Positions 8,167 to 17,443 of a DNA stretch of 64,000 nt are shown here, in pieces (positions within the stretch are counted from its first letter, which is position 1; every line of letters starts with the position of its first letter). Where the stretch lies: contig NZ_KB890738.1 in the NCBI RefSeq assembly GCF_000373245.1, positions 186,001 to 250,000 on the forward strand. Reading direction: 5' to 3'. Source of the stretch: Echinicola pacifica DSM 19836. GTDB taxonomy: Bacteria; Bacteroidota; Bacteroidia; Cytophagales; Cyclobacteriaceae. The notes under the pieces were generated by a model that had not been told where the DNA came from, did not search any database, and saw only the letters and a list, made by a program, of their open reading frames with translations. The position numbers and the translations under genes are program-made.

Positions 8167-9354
8167 ATATAATCCAACAGGTAAATTCCAAGGTGAAGAG
8201 CCAAAGATTTATTTTTTTTTGCAGCGGCGAAATGGTCTATCCGTCACTAAATAAGCCAAATTGAGGTGCATTATTAAATAAATAGCCATTCATAGGATCT
8301 AACTATTTTATTAATTATAAATAGATAAGCTATTCTTGGAAGAATAGAAAATAAATAAAACCAACCTCTGCTCAGCAGTGAAAGAATAAAACCAGAATAA
8401 ATTTGCCTAGTATATCCCACCCGCTATTTGGTATAAATTAGAGTTGATCCCCACTATACCACTTTTCCTCCCTCTAGCTGCTCAAATGATCAAGGCTACG
8501 CCTAGACTCAAGTCCTTATCATGCACCTTGTCTCTGAGAGCAGAGCTATGCAATATGACAGCCTTGCTCCTTTTTAGCTTCACCACTTATAAGGTGGACC
8601 CTGCGGACTGATCGTCAGATAGAAACGTGAGCCAAAACTTAACTTTTGAAAGAACTACTCTGATTCATGTATTATATGCTTCTCTTCCCTCAAAAATCGA
8701 TTAGAATACTATATTAAATCGAAGCTCCTATCATAAATCCCTCAAATCCAGAAAGTGGAGCGATTCACACTAAATTATAAAGCAGCGATAGAGGCCAAGC
8801 ATAGTATTTCTATGGCAAATCGCCTTTGTTAGCAATATATCCCTTCCTGTTTTCTAAACTTTGCGCAACAAACCCTCCATGGAAGTATATAAAGAACCAA
8901 AATCAAGGTAAGAAATAGTGAATATTACAGTAGTAAGTTTTTAGAATTTATCACCGAAAAAGGCCATCTCGGAGGGAGATCGAAGGAATCATACACATAC
9001 ATAATTAATCAATACCCGCACTTGGAACACTCATTTTGCGTATTAACTTACCCGAGGTTTTGGAGGAATGATGCGCTTAATTCCTGATTAAGTCTTCGCT
9101 GAAAAAGGTAAATTAGTACAATAGAAATTTATAAAAATTAATCAGTGGCCATACAAAAACAACCTATTTCCACGTTATAAAGCCTAAAAATCCCTGTGTT
9201 TTTTACTTGTTGCAGGTAAAAGTCATATATAAATTAGAAAATTAAAGTTTATTTTAATAACTTTCTAGGAGAAAATCAGTTAAACAACTAGTGAAATACA
9301 CCCTATCACTTCTTCAGGCACCTTGGAGAGGTATCACTTTTAAATAAAAACAAA
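8167..9354. other. Long AT-rich intergenic region
   Basis: About 1.2 kb with no open frame that looks like protein, no tRNA and no clear repeat. A more GC-rich patch at about 8440-8640 is closed in all frames by stops and may be a decayed gene, but I recognise nothing in it. The last 150 bases are the leader of the gene at 9355. Confidence 0.4.
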
Positions 9355-9783
9355 ATGTCAGAAAGTAACATCACAGACAAGCAGATCCTTGATCACCTTA
9401 ATTCAAAAAAAGAGGATTTAAATCAGGAATTAAAAAAGATTGAAGTCGCTATTGCAGCATTGAATGGGCTGTCTAGCCCTAAAGCGGGAAGAGCTGGCAC
9501 GACAAAGAGCATCGGAAGCAAATCAAAAGGAGCCGCAAAAAAACTTCCTGCAAAGGAGGCATTTGATAAAAATGATAAGGTAGATTATAAAATCGCCTAT
9601 GCATTAACTCAATTAAAAGAAGCCAATAAGGTAGAAATCATTGAGGAGATTTTAAAACAAGAACCAGAGATGGACCAGAAAAGAGCTGAAGGAAATGTAG
9701 CGGTAAGGCTTTCTTTCTTGGTTAAGAATGACATGATCCAGGCTTCTCGCTCTGGAAGAAGCTATATTTATAGTTTATATTAA
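9355..9783 (+). CDS. Small predicted DNA-binding protein (coiled coil, basic linker, winged-helix-like tail)
   Basis: 142 residues. An N-terminal helix with heptad character (residues 8-37, ILDHLNSKKEDLNQELKKIE), a Lys/Ser/Gly-rich basic linker (43-70), then a compact C-terminal domain (75-142: DYKIAYALTQLKEANKVEII..., ending SRSGRSYIYSLY). The tail looks like a winged helix with a beta hairpin. I do not recognise a named family. It stands alone, with about 1.2 kb of non-coding DNA before it and its own terminator after it, so it is monocistronic. A nucleoid-associated or regulatory role is a guess from its architecture. Confidence 0.65.
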   Translation: MSESNITDKQILDHLNSKKEDLNQELKKIEVAIAALNGLSSPKAGRAGTTKSIGSKSKGAAKKLPAKEAFDKNDKVDYKIAYALTQLKEANKVEIIEEILKQEPEMDQKRAEGNVAVRLSFLVKNDMIQASRSGRSYIYSLY

Positions 9784-9790
9784 TAAAAAA

Positions 9791-9832
9791 AATAGAGTAC
9801 CTCCCATGATCAGAGGTACTCTATTATTTTCC
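9791..9832 (+). terminator. Intrinsic terminator of the 9355 gene
   Basis: Perfect 12-bp stem AATAGAGTACCT (9791-9802) with AGGTACTCTATT (9814-9825), an 11-base loop, then an ATTTTCC tail. The loop and right arm share ATCAGAGGTAC with the terminator at 8125-8166. Confidence 0.8.
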
Positions 9833-9984
9833 TAATGCTTTTTTTAATCGTCCCAGGAGTAATTTTAAGATTGGGCTATTCGCTATTTCCATCTGCTCCT
9901 TTATCTCTTGCTAAGTTTATTTTTCCTCAGACAATGAGGAGACTTTCCTATAATTCTAATAATACTCTCTAATCTGCTTTAGCC

Positions 9985-11322
9985 TTATTCCATTCCTGGC
10001 AATACAGGATCTTCATTAGTTTGATAGAAGATTCTACCCGCGAGCCTCATGAGCTCTACTTCGGCCACTTTGGTGGAATACACCGCATCGATCAATCTAC
10101 TCTCAGCATTGAGGCGATTGACCTGAGCGTCTCTGAATTCCAGGTAGCTGGTAAGTCCCGACTTAAAGCGATCAAAAGCGATCGCTGTATTTTCCTCCAC
10201 CACCTTATAATTAGATTGTTCGATATCGAGTCTTCTTATGCTATTTTCATAGACATTATAAGCCCGATGAAGATCCGACCGAAGCTGCACCTCATATTGA
10301 TCTAAGGTATAGGCTTGGGTCTGCTGCTGCACGCGAGCCCGCTGGATCTGCCGGTTTAAGGTAAAGCCACTGAAGATATTAATCCCCACGGTGGCGCCAA
10401 AGCTATACCCCTGACGCTTATTTTGGATCAGGAATCCTGCATCGGAATTGGACACCGATTGTCGGTAATTCCCATCCAATGCGAGGTAAGGCAGCCGCTG
10501 AGCTTGCAATTCCTTATACTGCAGATAGGCCACATTTTCTTCTCTTCTATTGATAAGAAGCATCTTATTCTGACCAAAGGCATCCTCTAATAATGGGGGC
10601 AAAGTAATATCAGGATTGATCAATACTGTATCCTGAATGGCATAATTGATCTCTGCATCCACCGCCAGGAGTTCGTTCAGGTTAATCCTTGCAGTTTGGA
10701 TCACCTGTTCCTGAGAGACCAACTGGGATCTATCGGCATTGAAATCCACCTCTGCGGCGAGGTATTGAGATTTAGAACTGCCACCCAGCTCATACTGGGC
10801 CTGCTCGATATCCAGTCGCTGCTGGGACAGCGCCACGGTCTCCTTCAGCACCTCATATCTATCCAGCTCGACCGAGAGTCGGTAATAAGCATTGGCGATA
10901 GAAGCCACGGTATTTTCTATGGCCACCTTGGCCTGAAGCTCTCCGATTTCAGACTGCTCGCCTAGGCGTCTTAGCGCCACCACGGCATCATATCGAAATC
11001 CATAGATACCATTAATATTAAAGTTCTCTCCAGTGGATTTCGCCCCATTGATATTTCGCGGTTCGTTTTCACTCACAAATTGCTGCTCAACGTCCTCGGT
11101 ACTGGTGGTCCGCCCATAGGTGGCATCCAGAGAAGGTAGCAAAGGTCCCAATCCAAGTTTCTTATCAATCTCAGTAATCTCCTTATCCTGTAAGGCGATT
11201 TTGATATCATAATTATTTTCCAGACCCATGGTCACTGCCTGCTCGAAGGTCAAGGTCTCCTGCGCTGAGGCGGAGGCCGCACCGATCATACATCCCAAAA
11301 TGGCCAAATATTGCTTTATCAT
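9985..11322 (-). CDS. TolC-family outer-membrane efflux channel
   Basis: 445 residues with a signal peptide (MIKQYLAILGCMIGAASASA, then Gln) and two OEP repeats: LTFEQAVTMGLENNYDIKIA near 24 and the helical hairpins NAYYRLSVELDRYEVLKETV and NVYENSIRRLDIEQSNYKVV. TolC proteins form the trimeric outer-membrane and periplasmic duct of tripartite pumps. Its start overlaps the RND pump stop by 4 bases, so it is the third gene of the efflux operon. Confidence 0.92.
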   Translation of the reverse strand: MIKQYLAILGCMIGAASASAQETLTFEQAVTMGLENNYDIKIALQDKEITEIDKKLGLGPLLPSLDATYGRTTSTEDVEQQFVSENEPRNINGAKSTGENFNINGIYGFRYDAVVALRRLGEQSEIGELQAKVAIENTVASIANAYYRLSVELDRYEVLKETVALSQQRLDIEQAQYELGGSSKSQYLAAEVDFNADRSQLVSQEQVIQTARINLNELLAVDAEINYAIQDTVLINPDITLPPLLEDAFGQNKMLLINRREENVAYLQYKELQAQRLPYLALDGNYRQSVSNSDAGFLIQNKRQGYSFGATVGINIFSGFTLNRQIQRARVQQQTQAYTLDQYEVQLRSDLHRAYNVYENSIRRLDIEQSNYKVVEENTAIAFDRFKSGLTSYLEFRDAQVNRLNAESRLIDAVYSTKVAEVELMRLAGRIFYQTNEDPVLPGME

Positions 11323-14300
11323 ACTCTCGCTACTCTTGCTGATTTTGATGTCAAATAGGAATAAACTCCCGGAATAATGAATAAGGTCAGGAAGGTGGAA
11401 AGCACCAAGCCGCCAATTACCGAAACTCCCATAGGGGTCCGGCTTTCTGCTCCTGCCCCTAAGGCCAAGGCGATCGGTAATATCCCCAGGATCGTGGATA
11501 AACTGGTCATCAAAATAGGTCTAAACCTAGCGACCGCTGCCCCAATAATGGCATCATCCACTCCCAATCCATGTGCCTTACGTTGGTTGGCAAATTCTAC
11601 GATCAAGATCCCGTTTTTGGTCACCAGCCCGATCAGCATAATGATACCAATCTGACTAAAGATATTCAGGGTAAAATCTCCCAGCCATAAGGACAATAGG
11701 GCGCCAAATAAGGCCATAGGCACGGTGATCATAATGGTCAGAGGATCCATAAAACTCTCAAACTGTGCCGAAAGCACTAGATAAATGAGGATCAGGGCAA
11801 ATAAGAAGGCAAAGATCAAACTATTGGAGCTTTCACGAAATTCCTTAGACACTCCCGCCACGTCTGTCGTGAAACTGTCATCCAGCACCTCTGCGGCTAT
11901 TCGATCCATCTCATCCAGCCCATCGCCTATGGTATAGCCCGGCGCCAGGCCTGCCGAAACGGTAGCACTCACGAATCGATTGAAACGATACAACTGCGGC
12001 GGGGTGCTTTTTTCACGAATCTGCACCAGGTTATCCAGCTGCACCAGCTGACCATTCTCCGCTCTTACATAAAGCATGCGCAGGTTGATAGGCTCATTCC
12101 GATCTTCCTTCTGCATCTCTCCCACCACCTGATACTGCTTTCCATTCATGATGAAATAATCAAATCGCTGACCTGAATAAGACAGCTGGAGCGTCCTTGC
12201 TATCTCCTGTACAGACACTCCTATATTCCGAGCCTTATCCCGATCTATTTCAATCTCAATTTCTGGTTTAGTAAATTTCAAGTTGATATCCGAGAACTGA
12301 AATACGCTGCTCTGGCTTACCTTATCCATATAAGTAGGGATCACCTCCTTGAGCTTATCCAGGCTCTGTGCCTGTAGCACATATTGCACAGGCAAGCCTC
12401 CTCGACGATCACCGATGGACTGAGGCTGGGAAGCGAAAGCCCTTACATCGGTCTTATTCCTAAGAATCCCCGACACCCCATCAAATACATCCTGCTGACT
12501 CAGCGTCCGCTCTGCAGCATCCACTAATCGAACAATGATGAATCCGGAATTGGTGCTCGAAGTACCAAATCCCGGGGAAGTCACAGAAATCAAGCTACTC
12601 AAGACCTCCGGAGGAATGGCTTCTTTCATCTCCACTACCAGCTCATCGATCACCCGATCCATATAGTCAAAGGTCGCACCCTCCGGTCCACTCATACTGA
12701 TCCGCATCTCTCCACGGTCCTCCACAGGAGCCAGCTCGGAGGGAATAGAAGTGAATAAGGCATAAATGCCAAATCCCATCAGGGCGATAATCACAAAGGA
12801 CACCCATCGGATTTTCATAAACCATAATAGGGAGGCTTCATATTTTTCATTTAACCATACAAAGAAGGGCTCGGTCACATTATAAAACCAATTGTGCTTC
12901 TCACGCTTCTTTAGTAACCTGGAGCTCAGCATTGGCGTCATGGTAAGAGCCACAAAGGAGGAAATGATTACCGCTCCAGCCACCACCACTCCAAACTCCC
13001 TAAATAATCTACCCGTGGTACCACTTAAGAATATCACTGGCAAAAACACCGCTGCCAGCGCAATCGTGGTGGCCAGTACGGCGAAGAAAATCTCTTCTGC
13101 ACCTTGCTCAGCCGCCTTCATAGGCTGCTCACCCTTCTCGATCTTGGCATATATATTCTCCAATACCACGATGGCATCATCCACCACCAGTCCTATCGAA
13201 AGCACGATTCCTAGCAGCGTCAGCACATTGATCGAGAAGTCCATCACATACATAATGAAGAACACCCCGACCAGGGATATAGGTATAGTAATCACCGGAA
13301 TGAAAGTGGTCCTCCAATCCCGAAGGAATAAGAAGATGATCGCCACCACCAATATAAAGGCCAAGAAAATGGTTTCCTTCACCTCATCAATGGAGCCTCG
13401 GATATATTTGGTGGAATCAAAGCCAATCCCAAGCTCGATATCGTTGGGCAGGTCTTTTTTGATAAACTCTAATCTTCTGTAAAATTCATCTACAATCTCA
13501 ATACTATTGGAGCCAGGCAAAGGCACGAGCACCACGCCCACCATGGGCACGCCGTCTCTTTTGAGGACGGTACGTTCGTTTAGCGGGGCCAGCTCTGCGA
13601 TGCCCACATCTCTAAATCGGACTATATTATCATTGTCCTCTTTGATGATTAGGTCATTAAATTCATCAGGAGTGGATAGGCGGCTCTTGGTCCGCACAGA
13701 GAGCTCGATGGTATGCCCTTCTATTCTTCCAGAGGGAAGCTCCACATTCTCACTTTGCACCTTATTCAGCACATCCAGCGGGGTGGCACCATAGGAAGCC
13801 ATCCGGATGGGGTCCATGCGCAGACGCATAGCATACTCTTTTTCTCCCCAGATCTGCACTGCGCTGACGCCGGGGATAGTTTGAAGTCTTTCTTTGAAGA
13901 TATTATCGGCGATATCGGATAGCTCAAGAAGGGATTTTTTATCGCTTTTGACATTCAGAAAAACGATAGGCTGTGAATCGGCATCAGCCTTAGATACCAC
14001 TGGTGGCTCGGCATCAGGAGGAAGATTCCGCTGAGCACGGGAAACTTTGTCCCGCACATCATTGGCGGCAGCTTCCATATCTGCCCCTACATCAAACTCC
14101 ACCGTGATATTACTGGTGCCATCATTAGAAGTCGAAGTCAGGGATTTGATACCTGAGATGCCATTAATTGACTCTTCGAGTGGCTCGGTAATCTGTGCCT
14201 CGATCACATCGGCATTGGCACCGACATAGGAGGTCCGCACATTGATGATAGGAGGATCAACACTGGGGTACTCCCGCACCCCCAAAAAGGTCATCCCGAT

Positions 14301-14381
14301 AATCCCAAACAAGATGATCGTCAGGGAAAACACTATGGCCAATACTGGCCGTCTGGTACTTATGGTAGATAAACTCGCCAT
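11319..14381 (-). CDS. RND efflux transporter (AcrB/MexB type)
   Basis: 1020 residues, the usual length for the hydrophobe/amphiphile RND family. It opens with RPVLAIVFSLTIILFGIIG (TM1) and has the proton-relay Asp401-Asp402 (GLVVDDAIVVLENIY) and Lys922 (GLVTKNGILIVEFANQ). Two large periplasmic loops follow TM1 and TM7. It exports drugs, detergents or endogenous compounds by proton antiport; the substrate cannot be read from the sequence. The fusion-protein gene is one base upstream and tolC overlaps by four. Confidence 0.96.
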   Translation of the reverse strand: MASLSTISTRRPVLAIVFSLTIILFGIIGMTFLGVREYPSVDPPIINVRTSYVGANADVIEAQITEPLEESINGISGIKSLTSTSNDGTSNITVEFDVGADMEAAANDVRDKVSRAQRNLPPDAEPPVVSKADADSQPIVFLNVKSDKKSLLELSDIADNIFKERLQTIPGVSAVQIWGEKEYAMRLRMDPIRMASYGATPLDVLNKVQSENVELPSGRIEGHTIELSVRTKSRLSTPDEFNDLIIKEDNDNIVRFRDVGIAELAPLNERTVLKRDGVPMVGVVLVPLPGSNSIEIVDEFYRRLEFIKKDLPNDIELGIGFDSTKYIRGSIDEVKETIFLAFILVVAIIFLFLRDWRTTFIPVITIPISLVGVFFIMYVMDFSINVLTLLGIVLSIGLVVDDAIVVLENIYAKIEKGEQPMKAAEQGAEEIFFAVLATTIALAAVFLPVIFLSGTTGRLFREFGVVVAGAVIISSFVALTMTPMLSSRLLKKREKHNWFYNVTEPFFVWLNEKYEASLLWFMKIRWVSFVIIALMGFGIYALFTSIPSELAPVEDRGEMRISMSGPEGATFDYMDRVIDELVVEMKEAIPPEVLSSLISVTSPGFGTSSTNSGFIIVRLVDAAERTLSQQDVFDGVSGILRNKTDVRAFASQPQSIGDRRGGLPVQYVLQAQSLDKLKEVIPTYMDKVSQSSVFQFSDINLKFTKPEIEIEIDRDKARNIGVSVQEIARTLQLSYSGQRFDYFIMNGKQYQVVGEMQKEDRNEPINLRMLYVRAENGQLVQLDNLVQIREKSTPPQLYRFNRFVSATVSAGLAPGYTIGDGLDEMDRIAAEVLDDSFTTDVAGVSKEFRESSNSLIFAFLFALILIYLVLSAQFESFMDPLTIMITVPMALFGALLSLWLGDFTLNIFSQIGIIMLIGLVTKNGILIVEFANQRKAHGLGVDDAIIGAAVARFRPILMTSLSTILGILPIALALGAGAESRTPMGVSVIGGLVLSTFLTLFIIPGVYSYLTSKSARVARV

Positions 14382-14382
14382 A

Positions 14383-15462
14383 TCAGTTCGCTTCTTTTAG
14401 CGTGACTTGCATCCCTTCTTTTGCTTGCAATACTCCTGTCGTAAGTACCAATTCTCCCGGCTTCAGGCCCTTGGTGATTTCCACCTGACTCTCTGTCCGT
14501 ACTCCGATCTCCACGGTACGCTCCTCCACCAGTCCATCGGCAGAGGCCACAAAAACCTTATATCCGCTAAGCTCCGGAATCAAGGCCTCGGCGGGGATAA
14601 GCATGGCCGTCTCATTTACGGCCAAATTAAAGCTAATATTCACAAACATACCTGGAAGGAACTTTCTATCCTTGTTTTGGCTGATAGCTCTTAAGGTCAT
14701 CGTCCGAGTATTGGCATCGATCACGGGCTCATAGGCATATACCTCTCCCGACTGCTTTCCTTCCGCAGTATTATTCGAAAAACTGATGGTAGAGCCTATG
14801 GTCACCAAGTTGGAATACCGCTCCGGAATAGAAAACTGAATTTTTATAGGATCAATATTGACAAGATTAGCGATCACATCGGAGGTCCCGATTACTGAGC
14901 CCACCGATACTTGCCTCAATCCAAGTACACCATCAAATGGCGCCTTGATCACTAGTTTGTCCAGCTGGGCGCTTACGAGCTTGATATCCGCAAGAGTGGT
15001 ATTGTATTGGTTTAAGATAACATCATATTCCTCCTGACTGATGGCCTCCCTGGCCAGGAGCTGCTTCTGTCGGTTTTCCTGTCCTTCGTATAGCTTCTTG
15101 GTAAACTCCAAGCGGTCCAGCTGCGCGTCAAGTTCATCCTTATTCAAGGTTATCAATGGGGTTCCCTTTTTTACAAATTGTCCCTCCTCAAAGTGAATGA
15201 TCTCCACCAGGCCATTCACCTCCGCTCTTAACTCCACGAATTCATTGGGCATGATATTTCCGGTGATATTGAGGTTGTTCTCTAATCGCTCAGTTTTGAT
15301 CTCTATTACTTCTACAGGAAGGGCCTTGGCTGCTGATCCGGATTCTGCCATGGCTATGGGAGCAGCCTCTTCTTTGCCAATATTAAGGCGCGGATACACA
15401 AAAATCATCGCGATGACCAATACAATGGCCACCATCACTATTATCTTGGTTGTCTTATTCAT
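14383..15462 (-). CDS. RND efflux periplasmic adaptor (membrane fusion protein)
   Basis: 359 residues. An N-terminal membrane anchor (residues 7-24, IIVMVAIVLVIAMIFVYPRL), a lipoyl half (NEFVELRAEVNGLVEIIHFE), a coiled-coil hairpin near 112-170, the second lipoyl half (IKAPFDGVLGLRQVSVGSVI) and a C-terminal barrel. It links the RND pump to TolC. First gene of the operon; a full promoter is 110-140 bases upstream. No regulator gene adjoins. Confidence 0.93.
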   Translation of the reverse strand: MNKTTKIIVMVAIVLVIAMIFVYPRLNIGKEEAAPIAMAESGSAAKALPVEVIEIKTERLENNLNITGNIMPNEFVELRAEVNGLVEIIHFEEGQFVKKGTPLITLNKDELDAQLDRLEFTKKLYEGQENRQKQLLAREAISQEEYDVILNQYNTTLADIKLVSAQLDKLVIKAPFDGVLGLRQVSVGSVIGTSDVIANLVNIDPIKIQFSIPERYSNLVTIGSTISFSNNTAEGKQSGEVYAYEPVIDANTRTMTLRAISQNKDRKFLPGMFVNISFNLAVNETAMLIPAEALIPELSGYKVFVASADGLVEERTVEIGVRTESQVEITKGLKPGELVLTTGVLQAKEGMQVTLKEAN

Positions 15463-15569
15463 TTCCTAAATCACTAGGCTTATTATAAATGGGAATATAA
15501 ATTTATCAGTTATTCCAGGCTCGCCTATATCGGCATACTCAGGGCGGTAAGGCCAGTGGCAGGGTGAAT

Positions 15570-15599
15570 CAAAAGTAATCAGAATCCATATTCACCAAA
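15570..15599 (-). promoter_or_regulatory. Promoter of the RND efflux operon
   Basis: On the minus strand, TTTG (15596-15599), 18 bases, then TACTTTTG (15570-15577): an exact -33/-7 match to the Bacteroidota consensus with a normal spacer. The expected start site is about 15563, giving a leader of roughly 100 bases before the adaptor start codon. I see no operator palindrome directly on it. Confidence 0.65.
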
Positions 15600-15744
15600 C
15601 CGACACTCCTTAAACCTTACCATTCAGCGCTATATCCTTTGTCAGGACCATTCCACTACTTAAAGTAAAGCAATTCACATTGAATAATAATAAAATAAAA
15701 CACAGATGGCAAATGAATGCGATCAGTGGTATCCTATAGCAAGC

Positions 15745-15780
15745 TTATTGTCTATAATTAAGACTGATAATTGACAATAA
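15745..15780. repeat. 8-bp inverted repeat between the efflux operon and the DUF4421 gene
   Basis: TTATTGTC at 15745-15752 and GACAATAA at 15773-15780 are perfect complements with a 20-base spacer. There is no U-tract, so it is not a classic terminator. It could be a regulator site or a weak transcript end for the DUF4421 gene. The rest of the 387-base spacer holds only the efflux promoter. Confidence 0.4.
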
Positions 15781-15849
15781 ACCGAAAAAATGGCAATTCC
15801 CACTCAAAAGCGAAGGCTCTTTTTAAAAAAACATCAAAAAAATGAAGTC

Positions 15850-16893
15850 TTACTTAAGGTAATTATAGGGGTTGATGGCATTTAGTACTTTATCTAATTT
15901 CGGCCCCGGTGCAAATCTATAAATGAAATTCAAACGGTAATTTCCAGTAACCAGGTCATTATTGAAGTCATCAGTTTTGGCTAACCTCACATTATTATAC
16001 ACATAGTTGGCATTGATCGCCCACTTTTTAGAATTATAGCCCGCACTGGCCTTCAGGAAGTAATTTGAGTTGACAGACCAGTTTTTTGCTTTCATCTCTC
16101 CTTCGAGTTGGGTATAATTTAGGCCCAAATTAGCGGTCGCAGATCCCATAATAAAATAATGCTGGTCAATCACCAGAGTATAGGCATAACCGATATTGGG
16201 ACCAAACTCCCAAAAGGTGATCTTATCAAAATTGCGGACAGAGCCTTCCGAAAGCTGGGAGGGAATCAGGCTGCTGTCTCCTAACACCTGACCACCATAC
16301 ATCTCCAATCCTGCAAGTAAGGAGCCAGCAGATTTCTTCTGCCATTCCGTCTGGAGGAAAGCCGCTTTATAGGAAAATTTCTCTGCATTAAATACATACT
16401 TGACCGAGCCCCCAATCTCTCTAACCTTCATATCCGGTCGGTAATAGAAATTCTGATTCTCTAAGGCCTGAGCCCCTTCGGGTACCAAGTGATAACCCTT
16501 ATAGAACTGGGCAAAACCATCTATGGCCCATTTGGAAGGATAGGCATGCACCTGCGCATCGAGGTATTTGGTTTCACCCTGCCCCTTGTCAGGATTTAGA
16601 AAACCAAAGCCATAGGCCAGGTTTAAAGTGAAGGAATTATAAGAAGCACCCACCCCCATATTAAGAGTGGAGTTGGGGCGGTATTTTAAATCTGCAAATT
16701 CTCCCGTCCGATCTTTAATGTCTAAGCCAGTATATTTCCTGGAGAAATAATACCTGCCAGTCACCAGTTCAGGAAAGCTCTCAATATAGCTGCTGTCACT
16801 AACCACCTGAGCTTTTAGGTCTTGGCCTGGAGATAATATCATTCCCATCACCACTAAAATCAATGCTCCCAATCCTATCGTATTTCCTTTCAT
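15850..16893 (-). CDS. DUF4421-family outer-membrane barrel protein
   Basis: 347 residues. The signal peptide (GLGALILVVMGMILSPGQ...LKA, then Gln) is followed by a barrel-like mature chain with many alternating aromatic strands (NMGVGASYNSFTLNLAYGFG, IGGSVKYVFNAEKFSYKAAF, KASAGYNSKKWAINANYVYN). The segment YYFSRKYTGLDIKD near residue 49 and the ending FIYRFAPGPKLDK are typical of DUF4421. The function is unknown. It is a separate unit from the efflux genes, which have their own promoter. Confidence 0.75.
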   Translation of the reverse strand: MKGNTIGLGALILVVMGMILSPGQDLKAQVVSDSSYIESFPELVTGRYYFSRKYTGLDIKDRTGEFADLKYRPNSTLNMGVGASYNSFTLNLAYGFGFLNPDKGQGETKYLDAQVHAYPSKWAIDGFAQFYKGYHLVPEGAQALENQNFYYRPDMKVREIGGSVKYVFNAEKFSYKAAFLQTEWQKKSAGSLLAGLEMYGGQVLGDSSLIPSQLSEGSVRNFDKITFWEFGPNIGYAYTLVIDQHYFIMGSATANLGLNYTQLEGEMKAKNWSVNSNYFLKASAGYNSKKWAINANYVYNNVRLAKTDDFNNDLVTGNYRLNFIYRFAPGPKLDKVLNAINPYNYLK

Positions 16894-16972
16894 ATATCGC
16901 TTTCTTCTCAGACCCGAAAAGTATTAATTAATTAGGTCATAATACAATTTCATTCAAGAAATATTATGTAAC

Positions 16973-16997
16973 AAAAAAGAAGCCTAAGCTTTAGGCT
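16973..16997 (-). terminator. Minus-strand intrinsic terminator upstream of the DUF4421 gene
   Basis: AGCCTAA (16981-16987), GCT loop, TTAGGCT (16991-16997). On the minus strand the stem is followed by CTTTTTTG. It must end a leftward transcript coming from beyond 17000; the only candidate gene there is the small membrane protein at 17185-17361. Confidence 0.6.
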
Positions 16998-17184
16998 ATG
17001 TGAATTATTATCCGATAAATCTCCACAAAGAATTTAAAGACCCTATCTCTATCAAGGGTATCTTGGATTTTATCCTTAAAGAAGTAGAATAATTGGCAAG
17101 GAATAGCCGCTCAAAAAGAAGCGTCTAATTTAAGGAATAAAGATCAGAAGGGGGAATAGAGGTGAGCGAGAAAGGTTTATATGC

Positions 17185-17361
17185 CTAAGCTGCTATAAAA
17201 AGCCTCATAAAGAAAAAAGTAAGTGCTCCCGATATGGTACTGGAAACCAAATACGCTTTTACAAAATATGAATTCATCCTATTCTTATAATTAAACAGAG
17301 AAAGTGTTCCCAGCAAATAGGCGGCAAACAGCAGTACGGCAGTGGTGATAGTTTGAATCAT
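17185..17361 (-). CDS. Very small two-helix membrane protein (58 residues)
   Basis: ATG at 17359-17361, TAG at 17185-17187. The protein begins MIQTITTAVLLFAAYLLGTL, has a polar turn NYKNRMNS at 24-31, then a second span VSSTISGALTFFFMRLFIA at 39-57. AAGGAG lies three bases before the ATG, a close but recognisable ribosome site. A terminator on the same strand follows 188 bases downstream and a perfect 12-bp palindrome lies 71 bases upstream. These flanks and the clean two-helix profile are why I call it a gene despite its size. Function unknown; no family recognised. Confidence 0.55.
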   Translation of the reverse strand: MIQTITTAVLLFAAYLLGTLSLFNYKNRMNSYFVKAYLVSSTISGALTFFFMRLFIAA

Positions 17362-17431
17362 GGTCTCCTTGCATTTTAGAACTGCAAATTGGCAGAATCC
17401 TCATAGATAACAGCCTGTTTATCATTAAGTT

Positions 17432-17443
17432 TATGTTAACATA
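17432..17443. promoter_or_regulatory. Perfect 12-bp palindrome upstream of the small membrane-protein gene
   Basis: TATGTTAACATA reads the same on both strands. It sits 71-82 bases before the ATG of the 58-residue protein, where an operator would be expected. The bound regulator, if any, is unknown. Confidence 0.4.

Noticed and set aside
8440-8640. More GC-rich patch suspected to be an insertion-sequence relic
   Set aside because: No inverted termini, no target duplication and no transposase-like peptide in any frame that I could read.
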